The position numbers and the translations under genes were made by a program. A stretch of DNA of 11,214 bases from Steroidobacteraceae bacterium. GTDB lineage: Bacteria; Pseudomonadota; Gammaproteobacteria; Steroidobacterales; Steroidobacteraceae. The stretch lies in contig JAICKZ010000087.1 in assembly GCA_025927665.1 (NCBI GenBank), forward strand, positions 1 through 11,214, read 5' to 3'. The notes beneath the pieces were generated by a model. That model was not told where the DNA came from. It did not search any database and was given only the letters and a program-made list of their open reading frames with translations. The first letter of the stretch is position 1. The number at the start of each line of letters is the position of its first letter. Shown here in pieces: positions 1 to 6,968 of this stretch.

Positions 1-86
1 CCATCAGTGGTTATGTATTGCTGCTTCTCGCCTATTTCGGCGTCAGAATTGTTCTAGAAGTTTTTTTGCAAAGACATTGGAGCTAG
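1..86 (+). CDS. ypjD: C-terminal end of a YpjD/CcsA-like inner-membrane protein (5' partial)
   Basis: Only the last 27 codons are present, read from base 3 to a TAG at 84-86. The tail reads ISGYVLLLLAYFGVRIVLEV and then FLQRHWS. The GY-LLLLAYFG hydrophobic segment resembles the last membrane helix of YpjD, an inner-membrane protein related to the cytochrome c assembly (CcsA) family. The call rests mainly on synteny: in E. coli and many other gammaproteobacteria ypjD lies directly upstream of corB in the same orientation, as here. The fragment is too short to show any functional residue. Another polytopic membrane protein cannot be excluded. Confidence 0.6.
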   Translation, partial: ISGYVLLLLAYFGVRIVLEVFLQRHWS

Positions 87-88
87 CC

Positions 89-101
89 AGCAGTAACTGC
101 T
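89..101. repeat. 13-bp near-palindrome just after the ypjD stop
   Basis: AGCAGT-A-ACTGCT begins three bases after the TAG. The centre is too tight for a normal RNA hairpin and no T-run follows, so it is a weak terminator candidate at best. It could equally be a protein-binding palindrome or chance. Confidence 0.2.
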
Positions 102-164
102 TGGGGTGTGACCGCTGCTGATACGGCTAATATTGATTGGTTAAAATTAATGACATCGTTTGAG

Positions 165-194
165 TTGTTGAAAGTTGTGCAATAAGCATAATGT
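165..194 (+). promoter_or_regulatory. weak candidate sigma-70 promoter for corB
   Basis: TTGTTG (165-170) and TAATGT (189-194) are separated by 18 bases and lie about 75 bases upstream of the corB start, in a 184-base AT-rich gap with no coding signal. Each hexamer matches consensus only partly. In this gene order corB may instead be read from upstream, so this is a tentative call. Confidence 0.22.
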
Positions 195-270
195 TTGACA
201 GGCACATGAACGACGATCAAAAAGTTAATTGCCATCAAAGTGTTTATTACTTTACGGAGCTGATTAATCC

Positions 271-1554
271 TTGAGCGACCTATCCATCGGGCTTTTGCTG
301 TTTGTAGTATTCCTGATGATTGTGGTGGCAGCTTTCTTTGCCAGCACCGAAACAGCATTGATGAGTCTTAATCGTTATCGTCTTAGGCACAAGGCTCTAT
401 CAGGACATCGTAGTGCCAAACTTGCAGAAAAATTACTTGCCCATCCTGATCGCTTGATCGGCATCATTCTACTTGGTAACACCTTTGCTAACTTCGCCGC
501 TGCATCATTGGTGGGTAGCGTAGGTTACCGCCTGTACGGAGAAACTGGCTTTGCAGTTGCAACACTTATTGCTTCTATCGTGATGTTCATCGTTGGCGAT
601 CTTGCACCAAAAACCTATGGCGCATTATTTCCTGAACGTCTCGCCTATCCTTCAACCTGGGTGTACATCGTATTAAACACATTATTGTATCCAGTGATCT
701 GGTGTGCCAACTTGATTTCAAACTCTTTATTAAGCTTGATTGGTGTGACGAAAAAACAAACGGCATCGCACTCTTTAAGCAGTGATGAACTGCGTACTTT
801 AGTCGCTGAAGCCAACAGCATTATTCCACGTCGACATCAACGCATGTTGGTCAGTATTCTTGACTTGGAAAAAACCACCGTTGAAGACATCATGATTCCA
901 CGCAACGAAATTGCTGCAATCAATGCCGCAGACGAATGGGATGACATGTTGGAACAGCTACGTTCCAGCCCTCATACACGCTTACCTGTATATGACGAAT
1001 CACTGGACAACGTTATCGGTATGCTGCATTTAAAAACCGTTGCGCAAGCATTAGCGCACGGAGAATTGAACAAAGAAAAATTAATTGAGCTGGCAAAATC
1101 ACGCGAACCATTTTTCGTTCCAGCAGGAACTTCATTGAATACCCAGTTGCAAAATTTTCAACACCATCGTCGTCGCATCGCATTGATCGTCAGTGAATAC
1201 GGTGATGTTCAAGGACTGGTTACGTTGGAAGATTTGTTAGAAGAAATTGTCGGTGAATTTACAACCGATCCCTCCGCATTTCATCGTGAAATTCATGCTG
1301 AACCCGATGGCACTTACGTCGTCAGCGGCACTGTCGGTATACGTACGCTTAATCGCACCTTGGGTTGGGATTTACCGACTGAAGGTCCACGCACATTGAA
1401 TGGGTTAATTCTTGAGTATCTTGAAACCATTCCCGAACCCGGCACGGCTTTACGACTTGGTAATTATGCAGTTGATATTATGCAGATTGCCGATAACGTG
1501 GTGAAAATGGCCCGCATCCGTGTTAGCGGTGACACCGCAACGAAGAAACATTAA
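271..1554 (+). CDS. corB: CorB/HlyC-family membrane protein with DUF21 and CBS domains
   Basis: A 427-aa inner-membrane protein of the CorB/CNNM (hemolysin-like) family, linked to divalent-cation (Mg2+/Co2+) efflux in enteric bacteria. Residues about 1-155 form the DUF21/CNNM membrane domain, with hydrophobic segments near 5-27, 62-85, 92-112 and 128-155. They carry the family signatures STETALMSLNRYRLRH and GDLAPKTYGALFPERLAYP. Residues about 200-335 are two CBS domains, opening at VEDIMIPRNEI and ending at GDVQGLVTLEDLLEEIVGEF. The rest is the CorC_HlyC transporter-associated domain. Length and alignment to E. coli CorB are close to full. The start is TTG: ACGGAG (254-259) lies 11 bases upstream, and the N-terminus then matches E. 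coli CorB, whereas the next ATG would remove part of the first helix. It follows ypjD on the same strand. Confidence 0.93.
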   Translation: MSDLSIGLLLFVVFLMIVVAAFFASTETALMSLNRYRLRHKALSGHRSAKLAEKLLAHPDRLIGIILLGNTFANFAAASLVGSVGYRLYGETGFAVATLIASIVMFIVGDLAPKTYGALFPERLAYPSTWVYIVLNTLLYPVIWCANLISNSLLSLIGVTKKQTASHSLSSDELRTLVAEANSIIPRRHQRMLVSILDLEKTTVEDIMIPRNEIAAINAADEWDDMLEQLRSSPHTRLPVYDESLDNVIGMLHLKTVAQALAHGELNKEKLIELAKSREPFFVPAGTSLNTQLQNFQHHRRRIALIVSEYGDVQGLVTLEDLLEEIVGEFTTDPSAFHREIHAEPDGTYVVSGTVGIRTLNRTLGWDLPTEGPRTLNGLILEYLETIPEPGTALRLGNYAVDIMQIADNVVKMARIRVSGDTATKKH

Positions 1555-1678
1555 AACTGTTTACAATCGTCTCAATGCATGATGAACAAATCAGTGGGTT
1601 AACACCAACTCCACATTGCGTTACCATACCCCTGTAATTTTCGCACACATATCGACTATTAAAATCAAGGGGCCTTTC

Positions 1679-4387
1679 ATGCTATTGCATGCTGTTATTC
1701 GAAGAACACTCACTTCATGTCTTCATCGCATTGCATATGGTGTAACTTGTTTATTGTTGATCAACGCAGCATTTGCGGCAGATACCACAATACCAGTTTA
1801 TCTTGATTTAAATCGCAGCTTTGAAGCGCGCGCTGCCGATCTAGTTAATCACATGACATTGGAAGAAAAAATTTCACAAATGGGCAATGCTGCTCCGGCG
1901 ATTCCAAGATTGAATGTTCCCGCTTATGAATGGTGGAATGAAGCACTTCATGGTGTGGCGCGTGCTGGAAATGCTACTGTATTTCCACAAGCCATCGGCA
2001 TGGCTGCGACATTTGATCCCAAGTTAATCAATGATGTCGCCACTGTCATCAGCGATGAAGCGCGTGCCAAGTATCACGAAGCATTGCGTCATGATCAACA
2101 TGCGCGCTATTTCGGTCTCACGTTTTGGTCGCCTAACATTAATATTTTTCGCGATCCACGTTGGGGTCGTGGTCAGGAAACTTATGGTGAAGATCCTTTT
2201 TTAACATCGCAAATGGGTGTGGCCTTTGTCACCGGATTACAAGGCAATGATCCGGTGTATCGTAAAGTCGATGCTACTGCAAAACATTTTGCAGTACATA
2301 GCGGCCCCGAAGCAGATCGCCATCACTTTGATGTGCATCCATCTGAACGCGATCTATACGAAACTTACTTACCTGCATTTCGTACCTAAGTTCAAGATGC
2401 TCATGTCGCCGCAGTCATGGGCGCTTACAATCGTGTGAATGGTGAATCAGCTTCCGCAAGTTCTCGTTTGCTCCAAGATATCCTGCGCAAAGAATGGGGA
2501 TTTAAGGGTTATGTGGTTTCCGACTGCGATGCCATTGATGATATTTTTAGGAATCACAAAATTGTTGATAGTGCAGAAAAAGCCGCTGCTTTAGGCGTGC
2601 TGAACGGGTGTAATCTAGATTGCGGTAACACTTACAATTCATTGGTTTCAGCTGTGAAACAAGGTCTTATCAAAGAAAGCGATATTGATGCATCGTTGAA
2701 AGAATTATTTCTGACGCGTTTTAGACTTGGCATGTTTGATCCACCATCAAAAGTAAAATGGGCACAAATTCCATTCAGTGTTAATCAAGCGCCAGCACAT
2801 GATGAGCTTGCGAGGCGAGTCGCACAGGAATCAATCGTATTGTTGAAGAATGACAAAGTAAAGAATAAACCTTTGTTGCCATTATCAAAAAATATTAAAT
2901 CAATTGCAGTCATTGGCCCTACTACTGATGAGGTCATGTCATTACTGGGTGATTACTACGGAACACCAAAAAATCCCACAACAATATTACAAGGTATTCG
3001 CGATGGAGGTGGCAAACAAACCAAAGTGATTTATGCGCGCGGTGCTGATCTGGTGCCAGACCGTGAAGAACCACGCGCTGCGCCTGTTATCGATTCAATA
3101 TACTTACGTCCTGATTTAAGTTCGAATGAGCACGGTTTAAAAGGTGAGTATTTTGATAATCGTGATCTTGCTGGCAAGCCTTTAATGACAAGGATTGATG
3201 CACGCATCGCATTCCGTTGGGATCGTGGTTCTCCGACTGATGATAGCGTGGCACGCGGTGAATTAACTCCTGATCATGCAATCCCGAATGATAATTTCAG
3301 TGTGCGCTGGACCGGTTTATTAATAGCACCGGCCACCGGCGGCTATGAATTTAACCTGAGTGCGAATGATGGAGCCCGTTTATATATTAATGATCAATTG
3401 ATCATAGATAACTGGGAAACCAATCCTCGTTTAAGCAGTAAGAGCGCCAGAGTTGACTTACAAAAAGATAAGACCTACAAAATCAGAATTGAATACTTCG
3501 AGGCAGATCGCGATGCTGAAGTAAGATTGGGATGGCTATTACCAGGTAGCAAGCCCGCATTTGAAGAAGCGCTTGATGCAGCCCATCACGCCGATGTGAT
3601 TGTATATGTCGGTGGCTTGACAGGTGATGTAGAAGGCGAAGAAATGAAAGTGAATTACCCCGGCTTTGCTGGCGGTGATCGCACTGATATCAGATTGCCA
3701 AGCACTCAAAAGAAATTACTTGCCGCACTGCAAGCCACCGGCAAACCTATCGTGATGGTACTAACGACTGGCTCTTCATTGGCGATCGATTGGGCGAAGC
3801 AAAAACTTCCTGCCATTTTGGTTGCGTGGTATCCAGGACAACGTGGCGGCAATGCCGTTGCCGATGTGTTATTCGGTGATATCAATCCCGCAGGTCGATT
3901 GCCCGTCACTTTCTATAAAGCGGATGCACGGTTACCTGCCTTCGATGATTACAACATGCAAGGTCGCACCTATCGTTACTATACCGGTGAAGCGCTTTAT
4001 CCCTTCGGATATGGCTTGTCATACACGCAGTTCAAATACACTGACTTAAAGTTGGATCGCGATACAGTTAATCCTACCGACACGATCAATGCTACCGTCA
4101 CCATCAACAATATCGGTACGCACACGGGTGACGAAGTGGTACAACTGTATGTGCATGGAATGGGAACAGCACATCAACGCGCTATCAAAGAACTGCGTGG
4201 TATTGCACGTATCACGTTGCAACCAGGCGAGTCGCGTGAAGTTACGTTTACGCTTAAACCCGAACGTGATATGTCGTACTACAACGTAGTAAAAAAATCA
4301 TATGCAGTCGATTCAGGCTCATATGAAATTCAACTCGGTGCATCAAGCTCTGATATTCGATTGAAGAAAACACTGAATGTGAATTGA
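1679..4387 (+). pseudogene. GH3 beta-xylosidase-like exoglycosidase with PA14 insert, interrupted by an in-frame TAA
   Basis: Apart from one stop this is a full-length 902-codon gene. Codon 237 is TAA (2387-2389) and the same frame continues without a shift to TGA at 4385-4387. The ATG at 1679 has AAGGGG (1667-1672) six bases upstream and gives a signal peptide likely cleaved at AFA|A (residues 33/34); the longer TTG start at 1616 would spoil it. The N-terminal GH3 barrel carries EWWNEALHGVA, GRGQETYGEDP and KHFAVHSGPEADRHHF, typical of the beta-xylosidase/arabinosidase branch. The nucleophile Asp is in VVSDCDAI (codon 282), after the stop. A PA14-like domain (about 486-623) is inserted in the C-terminal GH3 domain, which resumes with EGEEM (about 652-656). 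An FN3-like domain ends the protein. Family role: releasing xylose or related sugars from oligosaccharide ends. The 236-aa truncated product would lack the nucleophile. Translation could restart at ATG 2417, but without signal peptide or half the barrel. Alternatives are recent decay or a base-call error. Confidence 0.85.
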
Positions 4388-4469
4388 GAAGATGTAAGCA
4401 AAGTAATAGTTATTTTCGCTACGCACCTTTCGGATCGTACCTACTGTTGTGAAGGATAAATTTCGTGTT

Positions 4470-4546
4470 ACCTTGTTATCGGTAACAACGGCTCGCACTT
4501 GTATTTGGGGAAATGCAAGTTGGAAACACTGAAATAATAACAAGGT
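4470..4546. repeat. perfect 10-bp inverted repeat enclosing a hairpin
   Basis: ACCTTGTTAT (4470-4479) is exactly complementary to ATAACAAGGT (4537-4546). Between them ACTTGTATTT (4497-4506) pairs with AAATGCAAGT (4511-4520) through ten pairs, one a G-T wobble, around a GGGG loop. An alternative pairing also exists: ATTTCGTGTT (about 4460-4469) against AACACTGAAAT (about 4525-4535) with one bulge. That alternative is not nested with the 10-bp repeat, so the two would form a pseudoknot or exclude each other. Function unknown. Confidence 0.45.
4473..4488. promoter_or_regulatory. candidate LacI-type operator palindrome
   Basis: TTGTTATCGGTAACAA is a 16-bp palindrome with seven of eight base pairs symmetric and a central CG, the general form of LacI-family operators. 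A second view is the hexamer pair GTTACC (4467-4472) and GGTAAC (4481-4486). It lies about 270 bases upstream of the GH11 start, far for direct repression unless the promoter is also far upstream. No regulator gene is in the window. LacI-type control of hemicellulose genes is common in gammaproteobacteria, but the assignment here is inference. Confidence 0.3.
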
Positions 4547-4565
4547 CGATTTCCAGAAAATCTAC

Positions 4566-4599
4566 GGGAGGTACAAAAATGCAGGCGACTTGGTCATAA
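4566..4599 (+). other. strong Shine-Dalgarno with a six-codon ORF
   Basis: GGGAGGT (4566-4572) is one of the strongest ribosome-binding sequences in the window and sits six bases before ATG 4579. The ORF encodes only MQATWS before TAA. Reading on in frame gives GQRFLLPDVLHDNSSC and a second stop at 4648-4650. It could be a tiny leader peptide for the xylanase transcript or a decayed gene start. The RFLLP stretch is loosely reminiscent of the N-termini of some transposases, too short to rely on. Confidence 0.25.
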
Positions 4600-4628
4600 G
4601 GCCAGAGGTTCTTATTGCCTGATGTTTT

Positions 4629-4647
4629 GCATGACAACTCGTCATGC
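4629..4647. repeat. 7-bp perfect hairpin
   Basis: GCATGAC and GTCATGC flank the five-base loop AACTC. TAATC follows on the + strand and no T-run follows on either strand, so it is not a standard intrinsic terminator. It may be part of a structured xylanase leader. Confidence 0.35.
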
Positions 4648-4718
4648 TAATCACCATGTATAACAACTACAAAGCCTAGTTTGAATACGATGACAACGTT
4701 AAAGCGCATCATCGGATA

Positions 4719-4755
4719 TCAATGCTTATTAAATATTCTAATGTAGAGGTTACAA
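4719..4755 (+). promoter_or_regulatory. GH11 leader with element shared with the CE4 gene, and ribosome-binding site
   Basis: TCAATGCTTA (4719-4728) occurs identically 27 bases upstream of this start and 23 bases upstream of the CE4 start (6936-6945). Further upstream ACCATGTATAACAACTACAA (4653-4672) matches 6920-6939 at 17 of 20 positions. The ribosome-binding site is AGAGGT (4745-4750), five bases before ATG 4756. The shared elements suggest common regulation or descent of the two leaders. I cannot place -35 and -10 boxes with confidence. Confidence 0.45.
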
Positions 4756-5814
4756 ATGAAAAATTTCTCACCTATGTTCTTAACAGGCAAAAGTGTCATA
4801 GCAACACTTTTCGGTATTCTCGCTTTATTCACTGCAACAGCAAATGCTCAAATAACGACAAATCAAACAGGGACTAATAATGGGTTCTATTATTCTTTCT
4901 GGAAGCAAGACAATAGTGGGTCGATCTCGATGAACCTAGGCGCGGGCGGTAACTACAGCGTTAACTGGAGTGGCATTCAAAATTTCACCGCTGGTAAGGG
5001 CTGGGCAACTGGCGGACGCAAGAATGTGACTTTTTCCGGAAGCTTCAATGGTGGTAGCAATGGCTATTTAGCTATTTATGGTTGGACCACGAATCCACTT
5101 GTAGAATATTACATCGTTGAAAATCATGGTAGTTGGACACCTCCTGGTGGTACTTCAATAGGCACACTGACTTCAGATGGCGGTACTTACAATATCTATC
5201 ATTTGACTCGTACCAACGCACCATGTATCACCGGCAACAGTTGTAATTTCGATCAGTTCTGGAGCGTGCGAACTTCGACGCGATCAAGCGGCACGGTGAC
5301 CACTGGCAATCACTTTGATGCTTGGAAAAGTCATGGAATGAATATGGGCACCTTCAATTATATGATCTTGGAAACCGAAGGTTTTCAAAGCTCAGGTAAT
5401 TCCAACGTCACAGTTGGCGAAGGTGGTTCATCAAGCTCAAGTAGCTCATCTAGTAGTTCTTCTAGCTCAAGCAGCGCAGGTGGTGGCACTGGCACGATTA
5501 CCGTACGCGCTCGTGGCACCAGTGGTCAGGAGCAAATCCAACTTGTGGTCAACAATGCGACCGTAGCAACGTGGACATTGAGCACCAGCTATCAAAACTA
5601 CACCGTAAATAACTCGGCAACCTCCAACATTCTGGTTAAGTTTATTAACGACGCAACGAATCGCGATGTGCAAGTGGACTACATCATTGCAGGTGGTGTC
5701 ACTAAACAAGCTGAAGACCAGAGCTATAACACAGGCGTGTTTCAGAGCGGCGCGTGTGGTGGCGGCAGTGGCCACAGTGAATGGTTGAATTGCAACGGTG
5801 CAATTGGATTCTGA
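4756..5814 (+). CDS. secreted GH11 endo-1,4-beta-xylanase with C-terminal CBM60
   Basis: A 352-aa secreted enzyme predicted to cleave internal beta-1,4 bonds of xylan outside the cell. A signal peptide (1-31) ends at ANA|Q. The GH11 jelly-roll domain spans about 32-222. The nucleophile is E117 in PLVEYYIVE and the acid/base is E208 in ETEGFQSSG, both in classic GH11 motifs. A linker of exactly 16 serines (225-240), encoded by a mixture of TCA, TCT, AGC and AGT, leads to a CBM60-type module (about 246-352). That family binds xylan in a calcium-dependent manner; here it carries DATNRDVQVDYI and AEDQSYNTGVFQ. Two cysteines, in SGACGGG and LNCNG, could form a disulfide. The ATG has AGAGGT upstream. 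The CBM and stop region repeat at 90% identity in the CE4 gene at 6969-8030. Homologous Cellvibrio xylanases carry a CE4 domain in the same chain, which this one lacks. Confidence 0.95.
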   Translation: MKNFSPMFLTGKSVIATLFGILALFTATANAQITTNQTGTNNGFYYSFWKQDNSGSISMNLGAGGNYSVNWSGIQNFTAGKGWATGGRKNVTFSGSFNGGSNGYLAIYGWTTNPLVEYYIVENHGSWTPPGGTSIGTLTSDGGTYNIYHLTRTNAPCITGNSCNFDQFWSVRTSTRSSGTVTTGNHFDAWKSHGMNMGTFNYMILETEGFQSSGNSNVTVGEGGSSSSSSSSSSSSSSSSAGGGTGTITVRARGTSGQEQIQLVVNNATVATWTLSTSYQNYTVNNSATSNILVKFINDATNRDVQVDYIIAGGVTKQAEDQSYNTGVFQSGACGGGSGHSEWLNCNGAIGF

Positions 5815-5818
5815 TATT
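5455..5818 (+). repeat. 364-bp direct repeat, copy 1 (Ser linker, CBM60, stop codon)
   Basis: This segment aligns without a single indel to 7671-8034 (constant offset 2216). By hand count there are about 36 mismatches in 364 bases, about 90% identity. It begins with a 22-base exact match inside the serine linker and ends four bases after the TGA stop, beyond which the sequences diverge. Most differences are synonymous; only about six of 111 residues differ. Confidence 0.92.
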
Positions 5819-5840
5819 AATACTTAGACTTCATTGTTGA

Positions 5841-5869
5841 AAGTGACGAAGGTATTGCCTTCGTCACTT
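5841..5869 (+). terminator. 12-bp hairpin after the GH11 gene
   Basis: AAGTGACGAAGG and CCTTCGTCACTT form a perfect 12-bp stem around the loop TATTG, beginning 27 bases after the GH11 stop. No run of T follows on the + strand, so it is not a textbook intrinsic terminator. It may end transcription inefficiently or protect the 3' end of the xylanase mRNA. It separates the xylanase from the next gene. Confidence 0.5.
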
Positions 5870-5952
5870 CACTCAAGAAAGTGCAGCGTGCGTGCTTCTA
5901 AGAAGCATTTCTGCGCTCTAAATAAGTTTGAGCCACTGTCGCGAGAGCAATC

Positions 5953-6891
5953 ATGAACGATACAGGTATGAGCTTTAAAATAAATTTGCTTGTGGCCGCA
6001 CTCGTGGGCGCTACGTTTTCCTATGGCGTCAATCATCTGATAACGAATGATTCAGATCAACGTTTACAAATACATTCGTTAGAAGACATGATAAAAAAAT
6101 TAAAATCATCACTCGAAAGAAATGAAATTGAGCTGCAGAACCTGCGTCTGCTTGCTTTACACAAAAATAGCTCAACCAAAACAAGCACCATCACTGAAAT
6201 CTGCAAGCAAGTAAAAGGCAATGGCAATGAGAGTGAAGCAAGTAGCTCTCAACCACTTACGAATACTTTGCCAAGCAGTGTGCTGGCGTTAAAAAATCTA
6301 GAGACGGACTCAGACACAGATTTACGTTCATTACCAGAAAAATTGAATGAGCTTTTATCTGGCACACCGACGAAAGAAAAAATAGCGATAGCAAGCAGAG
6401 TTATTTTTGACAAAGCGAGTGATCGTCAGGAATTACCGGACTATGTATTGCAATCCACTTACGCAAATCAAACCGACCCTGACTTGAAGCGAGTTATTGC
6501 ACAGGTACTATCGCAGCGAGGTAATAACACGTTACTCGACAATCAGATTGCAGAAGTTCAGGCTCAGTTGAAAAGTTCCCAGCCCGGAGATCGTCAAGAA
6601 GCACTTAATCAACTTGCCAAGATGCATAGCATCAAGGCAGTAGATGCCATTGCGCCATTGTTGCAGGACCCAGATACCAACGTGAAGCTTGAAGCATTAT
6701 TTGCGTTGCGTGATTCAGGAAACCAACGCCACGTCGGGTTGGTGGAAATGATGGTTAATGATCCAGATCCTTCAGTCAGTTCGTTGGCGAGTGATGTGTT
6801 CAGCAACTTAAAAAATCTAAGTGCGAGCGCAAGAACAAGCTATTCCCGAGCCGATATTGAAGCGGAATTACCGCCTATTGCAAATCCATAG
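5953..6891 (+). CDS. unrecognised membrane-anchored protein with coiled coil and HEAT-like repeats
   Basis: A 312-aa protein I do not recognise as a named family. Residues about 9-27 form a single hydrophobic helix after a short positive N-terminus (a signal anchor without a clear cleavage site), so the rest is probably periplasmic. Residues about 34-70 are charged and heptad-like, consistent with a coiled coil. A polar, Ser/Thr/Asn-rich stretch follows. The C-terminal third has HEAT/PBS-lyase-like repeats: AVDAIAPLLQDPDTNVKLEALFAL and then GLVEMMVNDPDPSVSSLASDVF, with the typical DPD turn between helices. Such repeats usually bind proteins. No catalytic motif is visible. The ATG at 5953 has a weak GCGAGAG five bases upstream; ATG 5968 is an alternative that also keeps the helix. 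It lies between GH11 and CE4, on the same strand but after a hairpin, so it is probably separately transcribed. A scaffold or assembly role in xylan use is only a guess. Confidence 0.75.
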   Translation: MNDTGMSFKINLLVAALVGATFSYGVNHLITNDSDQRLQIHSLEDMIKKLKSSLERNEIELQNLRLLALHKNSSTKTSTITEICKQVKGNGNESEASSSQPLTNTLPSSVLALKNLETDSDTDLRSLPEKLNELLSGTPTKEKIAIASRVIFDKASDRQELPDYVLQSTYANQTDPDLKRVIAQVLSQRGNNTLLDNQIAEVQAQLKSSQPGDRQEALNQLAKMHSIKAVDAIAPLLQDPDTNVKLEALFALRDSGNQRHVGLVEMMVNDPDPSVSSLASDVFSNLKNLSASARTSYSRADIEAELPPIANP

Positions 6892-6919
6892 ATGACTTCC
6901 ATTAATACATGATGCAGTT

Positions 6920-6968
6920 ACCATGGATAACAATTTCAATGCTTACTACATTAATATATGAGGCAATT
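6920..6968 (+). promoter_or_regulatory. CE4 leader with elements shared with the GH11 leader
   Basis: ACCATGGATAACAATTTCAA (6920-6939) overlaps the ten-base TCAATGCTTA (6936-6945). Both have counterparts in the GH11 leader, where they lie 46 bases further apart. GAGG (6960-6963), five bases before ATG 6969, is the ribosome-binding site and decides the start over the two upstream in-frame ATGs at 6909 and 6912, which have no such site. ATAACAA also matches half of the palindrome at 4473-4488. Confidence 0.45.

Larger units (their letters stand above)
4388..4755. other. hairpin-rich intergenic region upstream of the GH11 gene
   Basis: This 368-base gap has no convincing gene. It contains an operator-like palindrome (4473-4488), a 10-bp hairpin (4497-4520) enclosed by a perfect 10-bp inverted repeat (4470-4479 with 4537-4546), a strong Shine-Dalgarno with a six-codon ORF (4566-4599), a 7-bp hairpin (4629-4647), and two segments similar to the leader of the downstream CE4 gene (4653-4672 and 4719-4728). 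None of the hairpins is followed by a T-run, so none is a convincing intrinsic terminator for the GH3 gene. It may be a structured 5' leader of the xylanase gene, a regulatory region, or the remains of a small mobile element. Confidence 0.55.

Noticed and set aside
83..358. Antisense 91-codon ORF over the corB start
   Set aside because: It overlaps the well-supported corB N-terminus and has no family features.
2387..2389. Reassignment of TAA to a sense codon
   Set aside because: Other genes here, such as corB, end naturally at TAA, so a changed genetic code is not supported.
2217..2438. Out-of-frame 73-codon ORF spanning the GH3 stop
   Set aside because: It is in another frame than both GH3 halves and encodes no GH3 sequence; the real frame resumes directly after the TAA, so no frameshift is needed.
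5425..5476. Serine-codon run as a microsatellite or CRISPR-like repeat
   Set aside because: It mixes TCA, TCT, AGC and AGT without a fixed unit or spacers; it is a protein linker.
5467..5775. Antisense ORF over the CBM60 module, with a similar one at 7848-8075
   Set aside because: Both are mirror frames of the same conserved repeat; their similarity follows from the coding strand.
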